Assembly (NCBI GenBank): GCA_947495795.1
Contig: CANMAI010000008.1
Span: forward strand, 214,236 to 278,235
Source of the DNA: an uncultured Paracoccaceae bacterium
GTDB taxonomy: Bacteria; Pseudomonadota; Alphaproteobacteria; Rhodobacterales; Rhodobacteraceae
Reading direction: 5' to 3'
DNA: 64,000 bases
The position numbers and the translations under genes were made by a program. Below, in pieces: positions 25,413 to 35,069 of this stretch. The notes beneath the pieces are model-generated. The model saw only the letters and a program-made list of their open reading frames with translations, did no database searches and was not told the DNA's origin. How positions within the stretch are numbered: the first letter of the stretch is position 1; every line of letters begins with the position of its first letter.

Positions 25413-28161
25413 TCTGCGCAGCCTTCAATGCAGCATGAACTGCTGAAGGTGTCGCCGGCACGCGCGTTAGACGCACTCCGGTTGCATGGGTAATTGCATT
25501 GAGAAGAGCGGGTGCCGTGGGAATGAGCACATGCTCTCCCAGCCCCTTCGCACCATAAGGGCCATGTGCATCCGGCTCCTCTACAATCAGTGTCTCAACG
25601 GGCGGCATATCACCGATTGTGGGGATCAGATAATCGTGCAGGTTTTCTGTGCGACCGGGGATGTATTCCTCCATCAATGCCATGCCAAGCCCCTGCGCGA
25701 TGCCGCCTTCCACCTGGCCTTCAATCAGAAGTGGATTGATAGCCCGCCCCACATCGTGTGCAGCAATAAAGCGCTGCGGCTTCACCGTGCCAAGCGCTAT
25801 ATCGACCTCTATCACCGCCATGTGGGCAGCGTAGCCAAACTGAGCATAGGGGGCTCCCTGCCCGCTCTTGTCGAGCGGTCCTGTGGGAGGATCGTAGGTT
25901 TCCTCGGCGCTGAGAACGTATCCCGCAGAGGACGGAGCCATGCGCGACAATTCAATGAAGTGCTTGCGTCCCTTATCAACTATTTCAACTGTTCCAGTGC
26001 GAAAACGAAGCTCCGCCTCTGTCGATGCGTTGCAAAGCTTCAGAACATCATATCGTAAAGCCTCACCGGCAAGCCGCGCCGCATTTCCGGAAACAAATGT
26101 CTGACGAGATGCAGACGTCTTGCCTGCATCAGGTGTCAGATCGGTATCTGCACCAACGAGCTCGACAGAGGTTGCGGGCACACCCAGCGCTTCAGCGAAT
26201 ATCTGGGTGATGGCTGTATTGGAACCCTGGCCGATATCCATCGCTCCCTGATGAAGAACAATCTGGCCATCAGGGCGGATGCCTGCGAGAATTGTGGATG
26301 GGTTCGGCAGAGATGTGTTGCCGCAACCATACCAGCCTGCGGCTACACCCACTCCGCGCCTAACCCATTGAGCACCTGCCTTTGCATTCTCGTTGTAAGT
26401 CGCAGCGGCTTCCCGCTCGTCGCTCCAGCGCGAACGAAGCGCGGTAAGGCAAGCCTTGATCCCTACACCCTGCTCAAACACCTGCCCACACACAGTTTTC
26501 GATCCATTTTCCAAGGCGTTCAGGATACGAAATTCCAGCGGGTCCATGGAGAGACTTTCGGCCAGCGCATCAAAGAGCGTCTCCTGCGCCAAGGCTGCTT
26601 GTGGCACGCCAAATCCGCGGAAAGCGCCAGAAGGCGGGCAATTTGTATGAATGGCAGCGGATCGGGCGCTGTAATCCCTGATGGCATAGGGCCCGGAGGC
26701 GTGGACTGGCACGCGATTGGCAACTGTTGGACCCCATGAAGCATAAGCCCCAGTGTTGAAAACACCCTCAAAATCAAAACCGGAGATCCGGCCTTCTGCA
26801 TCAGCCCCTATTTCGAGCCGCATCTGCGAAGGGTGGCGCTTGGTTGTAGATTGCATCGACTCTCGGCGTGTATACGTGAGCCGCACTGGTTGCCCCGTTT
26901 TCCATGCTGCGAGCGCAAGATAAGGCTGAACAGAAATATCCAGCTTTGATCCAAATCCACCGCCAACGCCCGTGGGCACAATGCGGATTTGCCGCTTGTC
27001 CAACCCCATGATTTCTGCAACGCTCTCCTGATCCATCACAGGTGCTTGCGTGCAGGCGTGAATATGGATCCGTTCTCCCTCCACCTGCGCGTAGCCTGCT
27101 TCCGGTTCGATGTATGCATGCTCAACAAATCCGCTGGCAAAGCGGCCACGCACCCTGTGCGCTGCAGCTGACAAGGCATTACCAGCATCCCCGCATTTCA
27201 CCAATCCACGGCACATCACATTTCCAGCACGTTCTTCATGGAGGAGCGGAGCACCATGCTCTTGAGCAAGCTCAATACTCTCCACCGCCGTGAGAGGCTG
27301 CCACGAAATCGGGAACTCCGTTTCGTCACCAGCACGGAAAAGCATGGGGGACGCCACAATTGCCGCAACCGCCTCCCCTTGGAAACGGGTTTCGGTTTCA
27401 GCAAAAACCGGCTGATCAACGAAACCCGGTATCACACCGAACCGGTTGAGGCCGGGAATATCAGCAGCCGTCAGAACAGCCTCAAAGCCACGCTCCTTTC
27501 GATACGCCTCCAAGTCTCCAAATGTGAAAGCAGCACGTGGATGCGGTGACCTCACAATGAATAACTCTAGTGTGTCTGTCGGAGCAATATCATCCCCGTA
27601 CAACTCCTCACCCTCCACCTTCGCACGGCCATCCAGCCGGAGGAGACGCGCCCCGATGCCTTCATCTCCGTCTGTTCGCAAAGATTTTTCAGACGCTGCC
27701 TGAATGGCCTCGATAATCTTGCGATAGCCCGTACAACGGCAAAGCACACCATTCAGCGCATCTTCAACTTCCTTCGAAGAGGGCTTCGTATTCCGCCGTA
27801 GGAGAGGAACAGCGGAAACGATCATTCCGGGTGTGCAGACACCACATTGCGCGGCGCCATGATTGTGAAAAGCATCAGCCAGTGCGCGCGCACCATCGTC
27901 TTTTGCGAGAAGCCCTCTAAGCGTTTCCACGTGGCGCCCCGCCACCTGTTGCGTTGCCGTAAGGCAGGCACATATGGGCGCGTTCTCCACAAGTACAGTG
28001 CAGGCACCGCAGTCTCCCGCGTTGCACCCCACCTTGACATCCCGCGCATTCAGCTTCTCCCGGAGTGCCTCGGAAAGGCGCTCCCCCGGCCGGCTTTCCA
28101 CCTCTACCGGAACGCCATTAAGAACAAACGATGTGACATCTGAGAGGCTGAACTTATCCAT
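25405..28161 (-). CDS. Molybdenum hydroxylase, fused [2Fe-2S] and molybdopterin subunits
   Basis: A 918-residue xanthine-dehydrogenase-family protein. Residues 1-165 form a two-cluster [2Fe-2S] domain: C46, C51, C54, C66 plant-type; C106, C109, C141, C143 helical-type. From about 170 onward is the molybdopterin cytosine dinucleotide domain (GGGFGSKLDISVQ, GAFRGFGVPQA, GQGSNTAITQIFAEALG). The catalytic Glu lies in AKGLGEHVLIP near the C-terminus. Such enzymes hydroxylate N-heteroaromatic carbons with water. Usually these are separate subunits; here they are one chain. It overlaps the FAD-subunit gene by 8 bases. Probable job: ring hydroxylation before the Hnr-like step. Confidence 0.93.
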   Translation of the reverse strand: MDKFSLSDVTSFVLNGVPVEVESRPGERLSEALREKLNARDVKVGCNAGDCGACTVLVENAPICACLTATQQVAGRHVETLRGLLAKDDGARALADAFHNHGAAQCGVCTPGMIVSAVPLLRRNTKPSSKEVEDALNGVLCRCTGYRKIIEAIQAASEKSLRTDGDEGIGARLLRLDGRAKVEGEELYGDDIAPTDTLELFIVRSPHPRAAFTFGDLEAYRKERGFEAVLTAADIPGLNRFGVIPGFVDQPVFAETETRFQGEAVAAIVASPMLFRAGDETEFPISWQPLTAVESIELAQEHGAPLLHEERAGNVMCRGLVKCGDAGNALSAAAHRVRGRFASGFVEHAYIEPEAGYAQVEGERIHIHACTQAPVMDQESVAEIMGLDKRQIRIVPTGVGGGFGSKLDISVQPYLALAAWKTGQPVRLTYTRRESMQSTTKRHPSQMRLEIGADAEGRISGFDFEGVFNTGAYASWGPTVANRVPVHASGPYAIRDYSARSAAIHTNCPPSGAFRGFGVPQAALAQETLFDALAESLSMDPLEFRILNALENGSKTVCGQVFEQGVGIKACLTALRSRWSDEREAAATYNENAKAGAQWVRRGVGVAAGWYGCGNTSLPNPSTILAGIRPDGQIVLHQGAMDIGQGSNTAITQIFAEALGVPATSVELVGADTDLTPDAGKTSASRQTFVSGNAARLAGEALRYDVLKLCNASTEAELRFRTGTVEIVDKGRKHFIELSRMAPSSAGYVLSAEETYDPPTGPLDKSGQGAPYAQFGYAAHMAVIEVDIALGTVKPQRFIAAHDVGRAINPLLIEGQVEGGIAQGLGMALMEEYIPGRTENLHDYLIPTIGDMPPVETLIVEEPDAHGPYGAKGLGEHVLIPTAPALLNAITHATGVRLTRVPATPSAVHAALKAAQNG

Positions 28162-29008
28162 GTGTAGGCCTTGGATGGATCCCTATGGCACTTCTGATCG
28201 TGCGTGTAACCAGCTCAGACACTGCGGATTTTCGATAGCCGACACTTCCACGGACATCGTCAATCGGGCTCAGGCAATAGAAAGCATCAGAAGGGATCTC
28301 AAGTATGCGCCCTGCGGCTTGCCCAATCAGTGCGTCCTCCAGAACCGTCAACCGCTGACCGGTTGGCGAGCACGCTCCGACCGAGACCCTCACATCCTTG
28401 AGTTTGCCCTCTTCATCAATATCAGCAGCGACAGCGACCATAGCAATCGAGATGATAAGATAGCGCCGCGCGCCAAGCTTCTGAAATGCACTTGAAAGGG
28501 TCGGGGATACTTCCGGAATGCGGAGTGCCGTCACGATCTCTCCTGCGCCAAGCGCCGTTTGCCTAACGCCCTGCAAAAACTCCGCGAGAGGTAGTATCCG
28601 CTGCCCAGTATGCGAACTCAACTCCACCTCGGCATCCAGGATCAAAAGCGGCGGTACTCCATCAGCCGCAGGTGAAGCATTGCAGATATTTCCAGCAATA
28701 CTGCCTGCGTTCTGGATCTGAACAGAACCGACCTCACGAGCGGCAGCTTTGAGCGCATCGAACGCAGGTGGCAACTCGGCGTTGATAAGCGCACTCCAGG
28801 TTGTCGCGGCACCGATGCGCCATCCCCCTTCTGCTAGGTAGCTAATGCCCAAGAGCTCGGGCATCCGAGAGATATCGAGGATCGGCAATTGAGGCGCCTT
28901 TCGCCCCAGTGCAGGGAACACGTCCGTTCCACCGCAGAGGATCATCATGGGGTGTTCCGCCAATGCATCCAAAGCTTCGCTCAGACTTTTTGGCGCCAGA
29001 TAGCCCAA
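28154..29008 (-). CDS. Molybdenum hydroxylase FAD-binding subunit
   Basis: A 284-residue FAD-binding subunit of the xanthine dehydrogenase/CoxM type. FAD-binding stretches ILCGGTDVFPAL (near residue 24) and GSIAGNICNASPAADGVPPLL (near 102) are clear, followed by the C-terminal CO-dehydrogenase-flavoprotein domain (ISIAMVAVAADI). It passes electrons from the Mo/Fe-S chain to an acceptor. It is first gene of the - strand operon that runs to 21949, with a palindromic candidate operator 60 bases upstream. Confidence 0.92.
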   Translation of the reverse strand: MGYLAPKSLSEALDALAEHPMMILCGGTDVFPALGRKAPQLPILDISRMPELLGISYLAEGGWRIGAATTWSALINAELPPAFDALKAAAREVGSVQIQNAGSIAGNICNASPAADGVPPLLILDAEVELSSHTGQRILPLAEFLQGVRQTALGAGEIVTALRIPEVSPTLSSAFQKLGARRYLIISIAMVAVAADIDEEGKLKDVRVSVGACSPTGQRLTVLEDALIGQAAGRILEIPSDAFYCLSPIDDVRGSVGYRKSAVSELVTRTIRSAIGIHPRPTHG

Positions 29009-29067
29009 AAACAGATCCCTTTGTGAATACCCTTGTTAATAGATAATGCGAACCGCTTGCGCGATCT

Positions 29068-29082
29068 GTCAAACTGTTTGAC
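29068..29082. promoter_or_regulatory. Perfect palindrome, candidate operator of the catabolic operon
   Basis: GTCAAAC-T-GTTTGAC, two perfect 7-base half-sites around one base, in the 117-base region between the divergent FAD-subunit gene and the META lipoprotein gene. Its position, 60 bases from the FAD-subunit start, suits a repressor site (GntR-like symmetry). No regulator gene lies in the locus, so the protein is unknown. I did not find the same sequence before the transporter operon. Confidence 0.5.
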
Positions 29083-29125
29083 GATTGTTCCGTTGCGATC
29101 AGTCGACATCTGGAGAAACAATATC

Positions 29126-29527
29126 ATGAGATCCGCTCTGGCCATTCTTCCAATTGCTCTTGTGGCTTGCACGCCGTACTCGGAAACCGTAGGCGCCGCA
29201 GTACCACTTGGCACGGTCTGGCGGTTGGAGACTGTGAATGACGCTGCTGCAAGTGCCGGTATGACGATGCTTTTTCTTGCAAGCGGCGGCGTTCGGGGCA
29301 GTCTGCCGTGCAATAGCTATACTGCTCGGCAGTCTGCTCCACTTCCGTGGTTTGAAATTCAGGATATCTCGCTCACCCGCCGCTCTTGCCCCGATATCGG
29401 GCTCGAAGCAAAGTACGTTACGCTCCTAAAGTCGATGGATCATGCGGAAATCGCTGGCGAGGGCCTTTTGCTTACAAACCCGAAAGAGGAAAGCCTCTTC
29501 TTCCGGAAAGCGGTACCCGAAGCCTAA
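29126..29527 (+). CDS. META-domain (HslJ-like) lipoprotein
   Basis: A 133-residue protein with a lipoprotein signal (lipobox LVAC near residue 15) and a single META/HslJ-type domain (GTVWRLETVNDAAAS, GVRGSLPCNSYTARQ, SLTRRSCPD). META domains are found in outer-membrane or periplasmic proteins linked to stress or antibiotic tolerance; no specific role is known here. ATG 29126 has GGAGA 9 bases ahead. Its last four bases overlap the convergent recO stop. Confidence 0.8.
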   Translation: MRSALAILPIALVACTPYSETVGAAVPLGTVWRLETVNDAAASAGMTMLFLASGGVRGSLPCNSYTARQSAPLPWFEIQDISLTRRSCPDIGLEAKYVTLLKSMDHAEIAGEGLLLTNPKEESLFFRKAVPEA

Positions 29528-30249
29528 CGCAAAAGCGTATGTTCGAGCCTCTCGCGTGCAGCCGGCAAAGAACTCTGGCCTATCGCCGGACAAAGCCATG
29601 TTCGCAGAAAATGCCCGGTCAAAGCGAAACCCTGCTGCAAGTGTTCCAGTGTAATGGACTCCTCAGAGTTTTCCGGCCTGAGAAACGGAGGAAGTCGCAA
29701 AAGCCTGTTCGCCCATTCGGCACCCGCTTCTCTGGTAACCGCATGGCCGGAGCGGGGCGAGACAAAGACGAGGTCTTTCCGCACTCCACTCACCGCACAA
29801 TCTGACAGGGACAAGCGATAGCCCAATGCCTCCAGAAGACGGATCTCCCAGAGTATATAGAAAGCAGGCCAGCTTTGCCCTCCTTCCATCTGATCCAGTA
29901 AATCCTCGGTTGCCTGATAATGGCCGGGATGGGGCTCCCGTTCTGGCAGGAACAGCAGGGATATTGCTGTGATTGCATTTAGGGCCGAGAGTGCTGATCT
30001 GTCATTCAACAAGCCTGCGCGTGACCTTTGAGGCTCCACACTGAAAACACCTAGATGCTCCTCCAACCGAGCCCGCCAATTGACCATCAACGTGGCGCCC
30101 GGCTGCAGAATTGGTTTTGTCTTTCGCGACCCACCGCCCCTAACCACACCTGCGTGCCGACCATGCTCGCGTGTAAAGACCTCAATGATCGCGGCACTTT
30201 CTCCGTGTTCTCGACAAGAGAGCAGTATGCCTTGATCGCGCCATTCCAT
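29524..30249 (-). CDS. recO: DNA repair protein RecO
   Basis: A 241-residue RecO. The N-terminal OB-fold (MEWRDQGILLSCREHGESAAIIEVFTREHGRHAGVVRGG) binds DNA and RecR, and a helical C-domain follows. It works in RecFOR-mediated RecA loading and gap repair. It is last gene of the rpoZ-to-recO string and lies 24 bases after DUF1491. Confidence 0.95.
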   Translation of the reverse strand: MEWRDQGILLSCREHGESAAIIEVFTREHGRHAGVVRGGGSRKTKPILQPGATLMVNWRARLEEHLGVFSVEPQRSRAGLLNDRSALSALNAITAISLLFLPEREPHPGHYQATEDLLDQMEGGQSWPAFYILWEIRLLEALGYRLSLSDCAVSGVRKDLVFVSPRSGHAVTREAGAEWANRLLRLPPFLRPENSEESITLEHLQQGFALTGHFLRTWLCPAIGQSSLPAARERLEHTLLR

Positions 30250-30273
30250 TCCGCCAAGCCTATCCCGAAAAAG

Positions 30274-30600
30274 TCATTCGGAAAGCCCCTCCTCTTCAAG
30301 AAGTGTCCGCCCGTCGCGATCCTCCACCTCTATGATCCAGAGGTCGGGGTCATAGCCACGCTGGCGCGCGAGAGCGAGATCCACGTCAGCTTCCACACCC
30401 GCTTCCAAGATATGCCAACTGCGACCACCCTCCATATTCATCCCTCGCTGAAAGGCCGTCGCCCTGCCATCGAGCGTGTTCGATTTCACAATCACTGCAC
30501 CGGCGGTATCGTCTCCATGTGCCGTTATGAATGCAGGTATATTTGCTTGCGCAAGCCTCGCAACATAGGCCTGTACCCAGAATCCCGCCGTTAGCCGCAT
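30274..30600 (-). CDS. DUF1491 family protein
   Basis: A 108-residue protein (MRLTAGFWVQAYVARLAQANIPAF ... GDDTAGAVIVKSNTL ... RGYDPDLWIIEVEDRDGRTLLEE) matching DUF1491, found mostly in alphaproteobacteria between era and recO. Function unknown. ATG 30600 lies 10 bases after the era stop; a longer form from TTG 30636 overlapping era is less likely. Confidence 0.85.
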   Translation of the reverse strand: MRLTAGFWVQAYVARLAQANIPAFITAHGDDTAGAVIVKSNTLDGRATAFQRGMNMEGGRSWHILEAGVEADVDLALARQRGYDPDLWIIEVEDRDGRTLLEEEGLSE

Positions 30601-30610
30601 ACGGACCGCA

Positions 30611-31516
30611 TCACTCGGCTCCGTCCGAGAAATCAAGGCCTATTTCTGAATAGCGCTCGGCTTCATCCTGCCAACCCTCTCGCACCTTCACCTGCAGAAA
30701 GAGATGCACCTTCTGGCCGAGGAATTCGGTGATATCTTCCCTTGCGGCCACAGAGACCGCCTTTATCGTTTCGCCCTTCGGCCCGAGCGTAATGCCCTTA
30801 TGGCCGCTGCGCGCAACATAGATCACCTGATCGATCTTCACCGAACCGTCTTTGCGCTCTTCCCATCCCTCAGTCTCCACCGTCAACTGATACGGGAGTT
30901 CCTGATGAAGCCGTAATGTCAGCTTTTCTCGCGTGATCTCAGCCGCGATCATCCTTAATGGCATATCCGCGATCTGATCTTCGGGATAAAGCCAAGGGCC
31001 TTCCGGCAAACGTTCTGCCAGCCACTTGCGGAGATCATCAACGCCATAGCCTTTCTCGGCAGAGATCATAAACGTAGCGGAAAACGGAAACCGAGCGTTC
31101 AGTTTTTCGGTCAGTTCCAGCAACTTGTCGCGCTGAACTCGGTCTATCTTGTTGATGCCGAGTGCGATTGTCGTGCCGCCAGCGCGAACCTGCAGGCTTT
31201 CCAGAATCCGTTCTACACCTTCAGTCAGCCCACGATGCGCCTCCACCATCAATACAACGATGTCAGCGTCTCCCGCACCCGCCCACGCAGCACTCACCAT
31301 CGCCCTGTCCAGCCTTCGGCGCGGCTTGAACAGGCCGGGCGTGTCCACGAACACAAGCTGGCTCTCGCCCTCAAGTGCGACCCCTCGAATGCGCGCCCGC
31401 GTCGTTTGTACCTTGTGCGTTACGATCGAGACCTTTGCACCTACCATGCGATTGAGCAGGGTGGACTTCCCGGCATTGGGTTCTCCGATCAAAGCGATAA
31501 AACCGGCTCTGCTCAT
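30611..31516 (-). CDS. era: GTPase Era
   Basis: A 301-residue GTPase for 16S rRNA 3'-end maturation and 30S assembly. It has G1 GEPNAGKST, switch region [14 protein letters not shown]3 DTPGLF and G4 NKID, plus a C-terminal KH RNA-binding domain ([16 protein letters not shown]). The first four bases overlap the end of rnc, a common arrangement that couples RNase III and Era synthesis. Confidence 0.97.
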   Translation of the reverse strand: MSRAGFIALIGEPNAGKSTLLNRMVGAKVSIVTHKVQTTRARIRGVALEGESQLVFVDTPGLFKPRRRLDRAMVSAAWAGAGDADIVVLMVEAHRGLTEGVERILESLQVRAGGTTIALGINKIDRVQRDKLLELTEKLNARFPFSATFMISAEKGYGVDDLRKWLAERLPEGPWLYPEDQIADMPLRMIAAEITREKLTLRLHQELPYQLTVETEGWEERKDGSVKIDQVIYVARSGHKGITLGPKGETIKAVSVAAREDITEFLGQKVHLFLQVKVREGWQDEAERYSEIGLDFSDGAE

Positions 31517-32205
31517 AATGATCCGCTCTCTCTCAGGCTTTCCAGAAGCGTTTCCGCAGCGTTTTGCTGTGCGGCCCGTTTGGAGCCTGCGTTGCCCACA
31601 GCTTCTGCTCCATTGGCAAGCTTCACCGTTACCTCGAAGTTCGGCGCGTGGTCTGGCCCGCTGCGGGCTGTTTCAATGTAGGCCGGTGGTGCCATACCCC
31701 GCGCCTGCGCCCATTCCTGCAAAGCCGTTTTAGCATCCTGCGCATTGGCCTCGACCTCGGCGATGCGCGTTCCCCAAAGCCGGAGGATCGTATCACGAGC
31801 CACCGCGAAGCCGCCATCGAGGTAAACAGCGGCAATCACCGCCTCCATGGCGTCGCCAAGCAGAGCCGTTTTGCGGCGCCCTCCAGAGGATTGCTCGGAG
31901 CGCCCCATCAGTAATGCCGCCCCAAGATCTATCTCTGCGGCCACTTCGGCGCATGCCTCCTTCCGCACAAGTGCGTTGAAACGAGGTGCGAGATCTCCTT
32001 CGTTGGCATCCGGTGCCTGCGCCAGAAGCGCCTCGGCGATAACGAGACCGAGCACACGATCGCCCAGAAACTCCAGACGCTGATTATCCCGTTGGCTCGC
32101 TGCCGCCAAAGATGCGTGTGTGAGCGCCTCCATTAGCAGGGCAGGTTTTGTAAAGGAATGCCCCAGCCAATCCACAAGCTTCAATTGTGCAGCATTCAGC
32201 TTCAC
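31513..32205 (-). CDS. rnc: Ribonuclease III
   Basis: A 230-residue double-strand-specific endoribonuclease for rRNA and mRNA processing. The catalytic signature [14 protein letters not shown] is near residue 40, the second metal-binding Asp/Glu segment is [18 protein letters not shown], and a dsRBD forms the C-terminus ([12 protein letters not shown] ... [13 protein letters not shown]). It sits between lepB (49 bases) and era (4-base overlap). Confidence 0.97.
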   Translation of the reverse strand: MKLNAAQLKLVDWLGHSFTKPALLMEALTHASLAAASQRDNQRLEFLGDRVLGLVIAEALLAQAPDANEGDLAPRFNALVRKEACAEVAAEIDLGAALLMGRSEQSSGGRRKTALLGDAMEAVIAAVYLDGGFAVARDTILRLWGTRIAEVEANAQDAKTALQEWAQARGMAPPAYIETARSGPDHAPNFEVTVKLANGAEAVGNAGSKRAAQQNAAETLLESLRESGSL

Positions 32206-32254
32206 AGGCCGATAGCCTCCAGCACGAGCTTTCCGCCGATCAACCTGAACAACA

Positions 32255-33061
32255 TTACTTGATCGCCTTGAAGAACCGGTCGCTGCGCCACGTCCAGAAA
32301 AAGAGAATGGATCTGCCTGCCGAGGAGAATATGATGCGATCAGCCCGCCCGATCAGGTTCTCAATCGGCACAAACCCGACACCTCGCGCCAATTGGCTAA
32401 AGCGGCTGTCGAGAGAATTATCCCGATTGTCACCCATGAAGAACAAATGGCCGTCCGGCACCGTAGCAGGCGAGTAAGTGTCCCCTGAAGTGTTCGCATG
32501 GGTGAGTGTCGGGTGAGCCACGCCATTGGGCAAGGTTTCGACAAACTGATTTTTAAGGCAATCCCCTCCAAGCCCTACGCTCTCCGTGCAAAGCGGAAGG
32601 CTGCGGGCAGGCCCCTGCATCTCGAAGGTCTCCACAAATGGATCGACCTCTTCCTGTGGAACCGGCGCGCCATTGATGAACACCTGGCCGTTCTGCACCT
32701 CTATCGTATCGCCCGGAAGACCGATCAGCCGCTTGATGTAATCCTGCCCGCTAACAGGGTGACGGAAAACAATTACATCTCCCCGCTCGGGCATTGTCTC
32801 GAAAACTCTCCCTTCAGCACCTTCGGCAAAACCGCACATATTCCAGCCCCGAAAGCCAGGACAGGAATAAGCGGAGTAGCCGTAGGCAAACTTGTTGACG
32901 AAGAGAAAATCGCCGATCAGAAGGCTGGGCTTCATGGAGCCTGAGGGAATCCAGAACGGCTGAAATATTACCGTGCGGATCAGACCGGCGAGCAGCAATG
33001 CATACACGATAGTCTTGATCAGTTCACCGAAACCGCCGCCGGATTTGGTCTTCTCTGCCAT
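32255..33061 (-). CDS. lepB: Signal peptidase I
   Basis: A 268-residue inner-membrane protease that removes Sec and Tat signal peptides. It has one N-terminal transmembrane helix, the catalytic Ser in [14 protein letters not shown], the general-base Lys in [12 protein letters not shown], and box [15 protein letters not shown] 33061 is preferred to the TTG one codon upstream. It is preceded by acpS, as in related genomes. Confidence 0.96.
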   Translation of the reverse strand: MAEKTKSGGGFGELIKTIVYALLLAGLIRTVIFQPFWIPSGSMKPSLLIGDFLFVNKFAYGYSAYSCPGFRGWNMCGFAEGAEGRVFETMPERGDVIVFRHPVSGQDYIKRLIGLPGDTIEVQNGQVFINGAPVPQEEVDPFVETFEMQGPARSLPLCTESVGLGGDCLKNQFVETLPNGVAHPTLTHANTSGDTYSPATVPDGHLFFMGDNRDNSLDSRFSQLARGVGFVPIENLIGRADRIIFSSAGRSILFFWTWRSDRFFKAIK

Positions 33062-33124
33062 CAAGTTGCCTGTCTAATCCATGTTGAAATTACCGCCGCC
33101 TTGTCGCGCGGCGCTTTGGGAGTG

Positions 33125-33544
33125 TCAAGCGGAGGCGGGTGGCGCTTTTTCTGGCACTGCTTCGATCACCACGAAAGCCTGCGCCCAAGGGTGGTCGTCC
33201 GTCAACGTGACATGGATCACCGCCCTGTGCCCCTTTGGGGTCATATCCGCCAAGCGCTCAGCCGCCCAGCCTGTGAGCTCCATTACCGGCTGGCCGCTGC
33301 GCAAATTGCTCACCGCCATATCCTTCCAACTGATCCCCATCCGAAGGCCAGTGCCAAGCGCCTTGGAACATGCTTCCTTTGCGGCCCACCGTTTGGCGTA
33401 TGTGCCCGGTGTATCAGCGCGCCGCTCCGCCTTCCGCTGCTCGGTATCCGTGAAGACCCGATTTCGAAAACGATCACCAAAACGATCCAGAGTTCCGTGG
33501 ATTCGATCTATGTTGCAAAGGTCAGTTCCTATTCCGAGGATCAT
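33125..33544 (-). CDS. acpS: Holo-[acyl-carrier-protein] synthase
   Basis: A 139-residue phosphopantetheinyl transferase that activates ACP for fatty-acid synthesis. It begins [15 protein letters not shown] (metal-binding Asp) and contains the second motif [16 protein letters not shown]. The C-terminus ([15 protein letters not shown]) is standard. Confidence 0.96.
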   Translation of the reverse strand: MILGIGTDLCNIDRIHGTLDRFGDRFRNRVFTDTEQRKAERRADTPGTYAKRWAAKEACSKALGTGLRMGISWKDMAVSNLRSGQPVMELTGWAAERLADMTPKGHRAVIHVTLTDDHPWAQAFVVIEAVPEKAPPASA

Positions 33545-33593
33545 TTCTGTCCGCCCGTTTGTTTAGCGCCCGACCTTAAGAGTGATGAACAGA

Positions 33594-34220
33594 CTATGCC
33601 AGCGCTTGCCACAGCACACGAAGCGCGGCGGCAGCAAAGATGAAAGCAAGACATCCTGCGACAATCCGACGGGCTCTCCTACCGCCTCTTTGCAGGACAT
33701 CGCTCGGGGTAAGCAGCGCGTAGGCTGCAAAGCCCACCATCCCGAGAGAACCGCAAGTACCGACAATCAGCACAAGGTCGATACTGGAGAAATTCGGCCC
33801 GACAGCGAATGCGAACAACCCGACCCAAAAGAATGCTGCGTTTGGATTAGTGATGTGAACAAGAAATCCTAACCCAAATGCCTGCTGGCGGGACGATGGA
33901 GCGAAAACGGGAAGACTGCTCTTCTCTCTCCGAATAAGAACGGCTCTGAGGAATAAGATCGCTATCCAGAACAAGTAGGCGGCTCCGAATATTCGCAAAT
34001 AGAAAAGCCATTCCGGCTTAGCCACAATTGCAGCAGCAAAGCCCACAGCAGACAGGCTACTCCAGAGAACCGATCCGAGAGTAACACCAGCCGCTGCTGC
34101 CAAGCCACGCGCACGATCCGTTGTTAGTGAGATCGCGATAATAGCGATCTTGGCCGGTCCAGGTGTAAAGACGGTAATCACATAGAGGCCGATAATAGCG
34201 ATGAATTCACTTAGCGCCAC
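33594..34220 (-). CDS. LysE/RhtB family amino-acid exporter-like protein
   Basis: A 208-residue membrane protein with about six hydrophobic helices and the LysE-family opening (YVITVFTPGPAKIAIIAISLTTDRARGLAAAAGVTLGSVLWS). Such proteins export amino acids or derivatives. It lies between pdxJ (33 bases) and acpS (49 bases), where core genomes of this order normally have nothing or other housekeeping genes; composition is slightly AT-richer, so it may be an insertion into the operon. Substrate unknown. Confidence 0.85.
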   Translation of the reverse strand: MALSEFIAIIGLYVITVFTPGPAKIAIIAISLTTDRARGLAAAAGVTLGSVLWSSLSAVGFAAAIVAKPEWLFYLRIFGAAYLFWIAILFLRAVLIRREKSSLPVFAPSSRQQAFGLGFLVHITNPNAAFFWVGLFAFAVGPNFSSIDLVLIVGTCGSLGMVGFAAYALLTPSDVLQRGGRRARRIVAGCLAFIFAAAALRVLWQALA

Positions 34221-34253
34221 CGAATAGAGCCCCGATCTGTCCTGCCCCCCGCT

Positions 34254-35036
34254 CTATGCAACTCCGGTGCCAAAGGCCTCGCGACGCGCATCATCCATAG
34301 TGCTTCGCATCCATCGGATAGCACTGTCTAGTCCGCTGAAAATGGCCTCGCCTACAAGAAAATGCCCGATATTCAGCTCCATTACCTCTGGAAAAGCTGC
34401 CACCGGCTTCACTGTATCAAACGTCAAACCATGTCCCGCATGAACTTCGAGACCAAGGGTGTGCGCAAAGGCGGACATTTCCCGCAGACGCTCAAGTTCC
34501 TTATCCCGCTCCTCAAACCGGCCTTCGGCATGCGCATCGCAATAGGCACCGGTATGCAACTCAATTACTGGTGCTCCAATCCGGGCGGCGGCCTCAATCT
34601 GCCGCCTGTCTGCTGCGATGAAGATCGAAACACGGCATCCAACATCGGCAAGCGGAGCAATGAAGTGCGCAAGCCGGTTCTCTTCACGCGCAACCTCAAG
34701 GCCGCCTTCTGTCGTCCGTTCTTCTCTCTTTTCCGGGACGAGGCAAACCGCGTGTGGCTTATGACGAAGGGCTATAGCCTGCATCTCGTCCGTTGCTGCC
34801 ATTTCGAAATTGAGCGGCACCGTAAGCGTATTCATCAAACCTTCGATATCTCGGTCCGTGATGTGGCGTCTGTCTTCCCTAAGATGTGCAGTGATCCCAT
34901 CGGCCCCTGCATTCTCCGCAAGTTTCGCAGCGCGTATCGGATCCGGTGTGTCTCCGCCACGTGCATTCCTGACGGTGGCTACGTGATCGATATTCACGCC
35001 AAGGCGCAACAGTCCCAATGGTGCGACTTCTACCAT
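34254..35036 (-). CDS. pdxJ: Pyridoxine 5'-phosphate synthase
   Basis: A 260-residue TIM-barrel enzyme that condenses 3-amino-2-oxopropyl phosphate with deoxyxylulose 5-phosphate to give pyridoxine 5'-phosphate. Conserved elements are [55 protein letters not shown] and the C-terminal [15 protein letters not shown]. It is 33 bases downstream of the DUF2062 gene. Confidence 0.97.
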   Translation of the reverse strand: MVEVAPLGLLRLGVNIDHVATVRNARGGDTPDPIRAAKLAENAGADGITAHLREDRRHITDRDIEGLMNTLTVPLNFEMAATDEMQAIALRHKPHAVCLVPEKREERTTEGGLEVAREENRLAHFIAPLADVGCRVSIFIAADRRQIEAAARIGAPVIELHTGAYCDAHAEGRFEERDKELERLREMSAFAHTLGLEVHAGHGLTFDTVKPVAAFPEVMELNIGHFLVGEAIFSGLDSAIRWMRSTMDDARREAFGTGVA

Positions 35037-35069
35037 GTGATCCCCCGCATTCTCACTATGGCCCTTACT

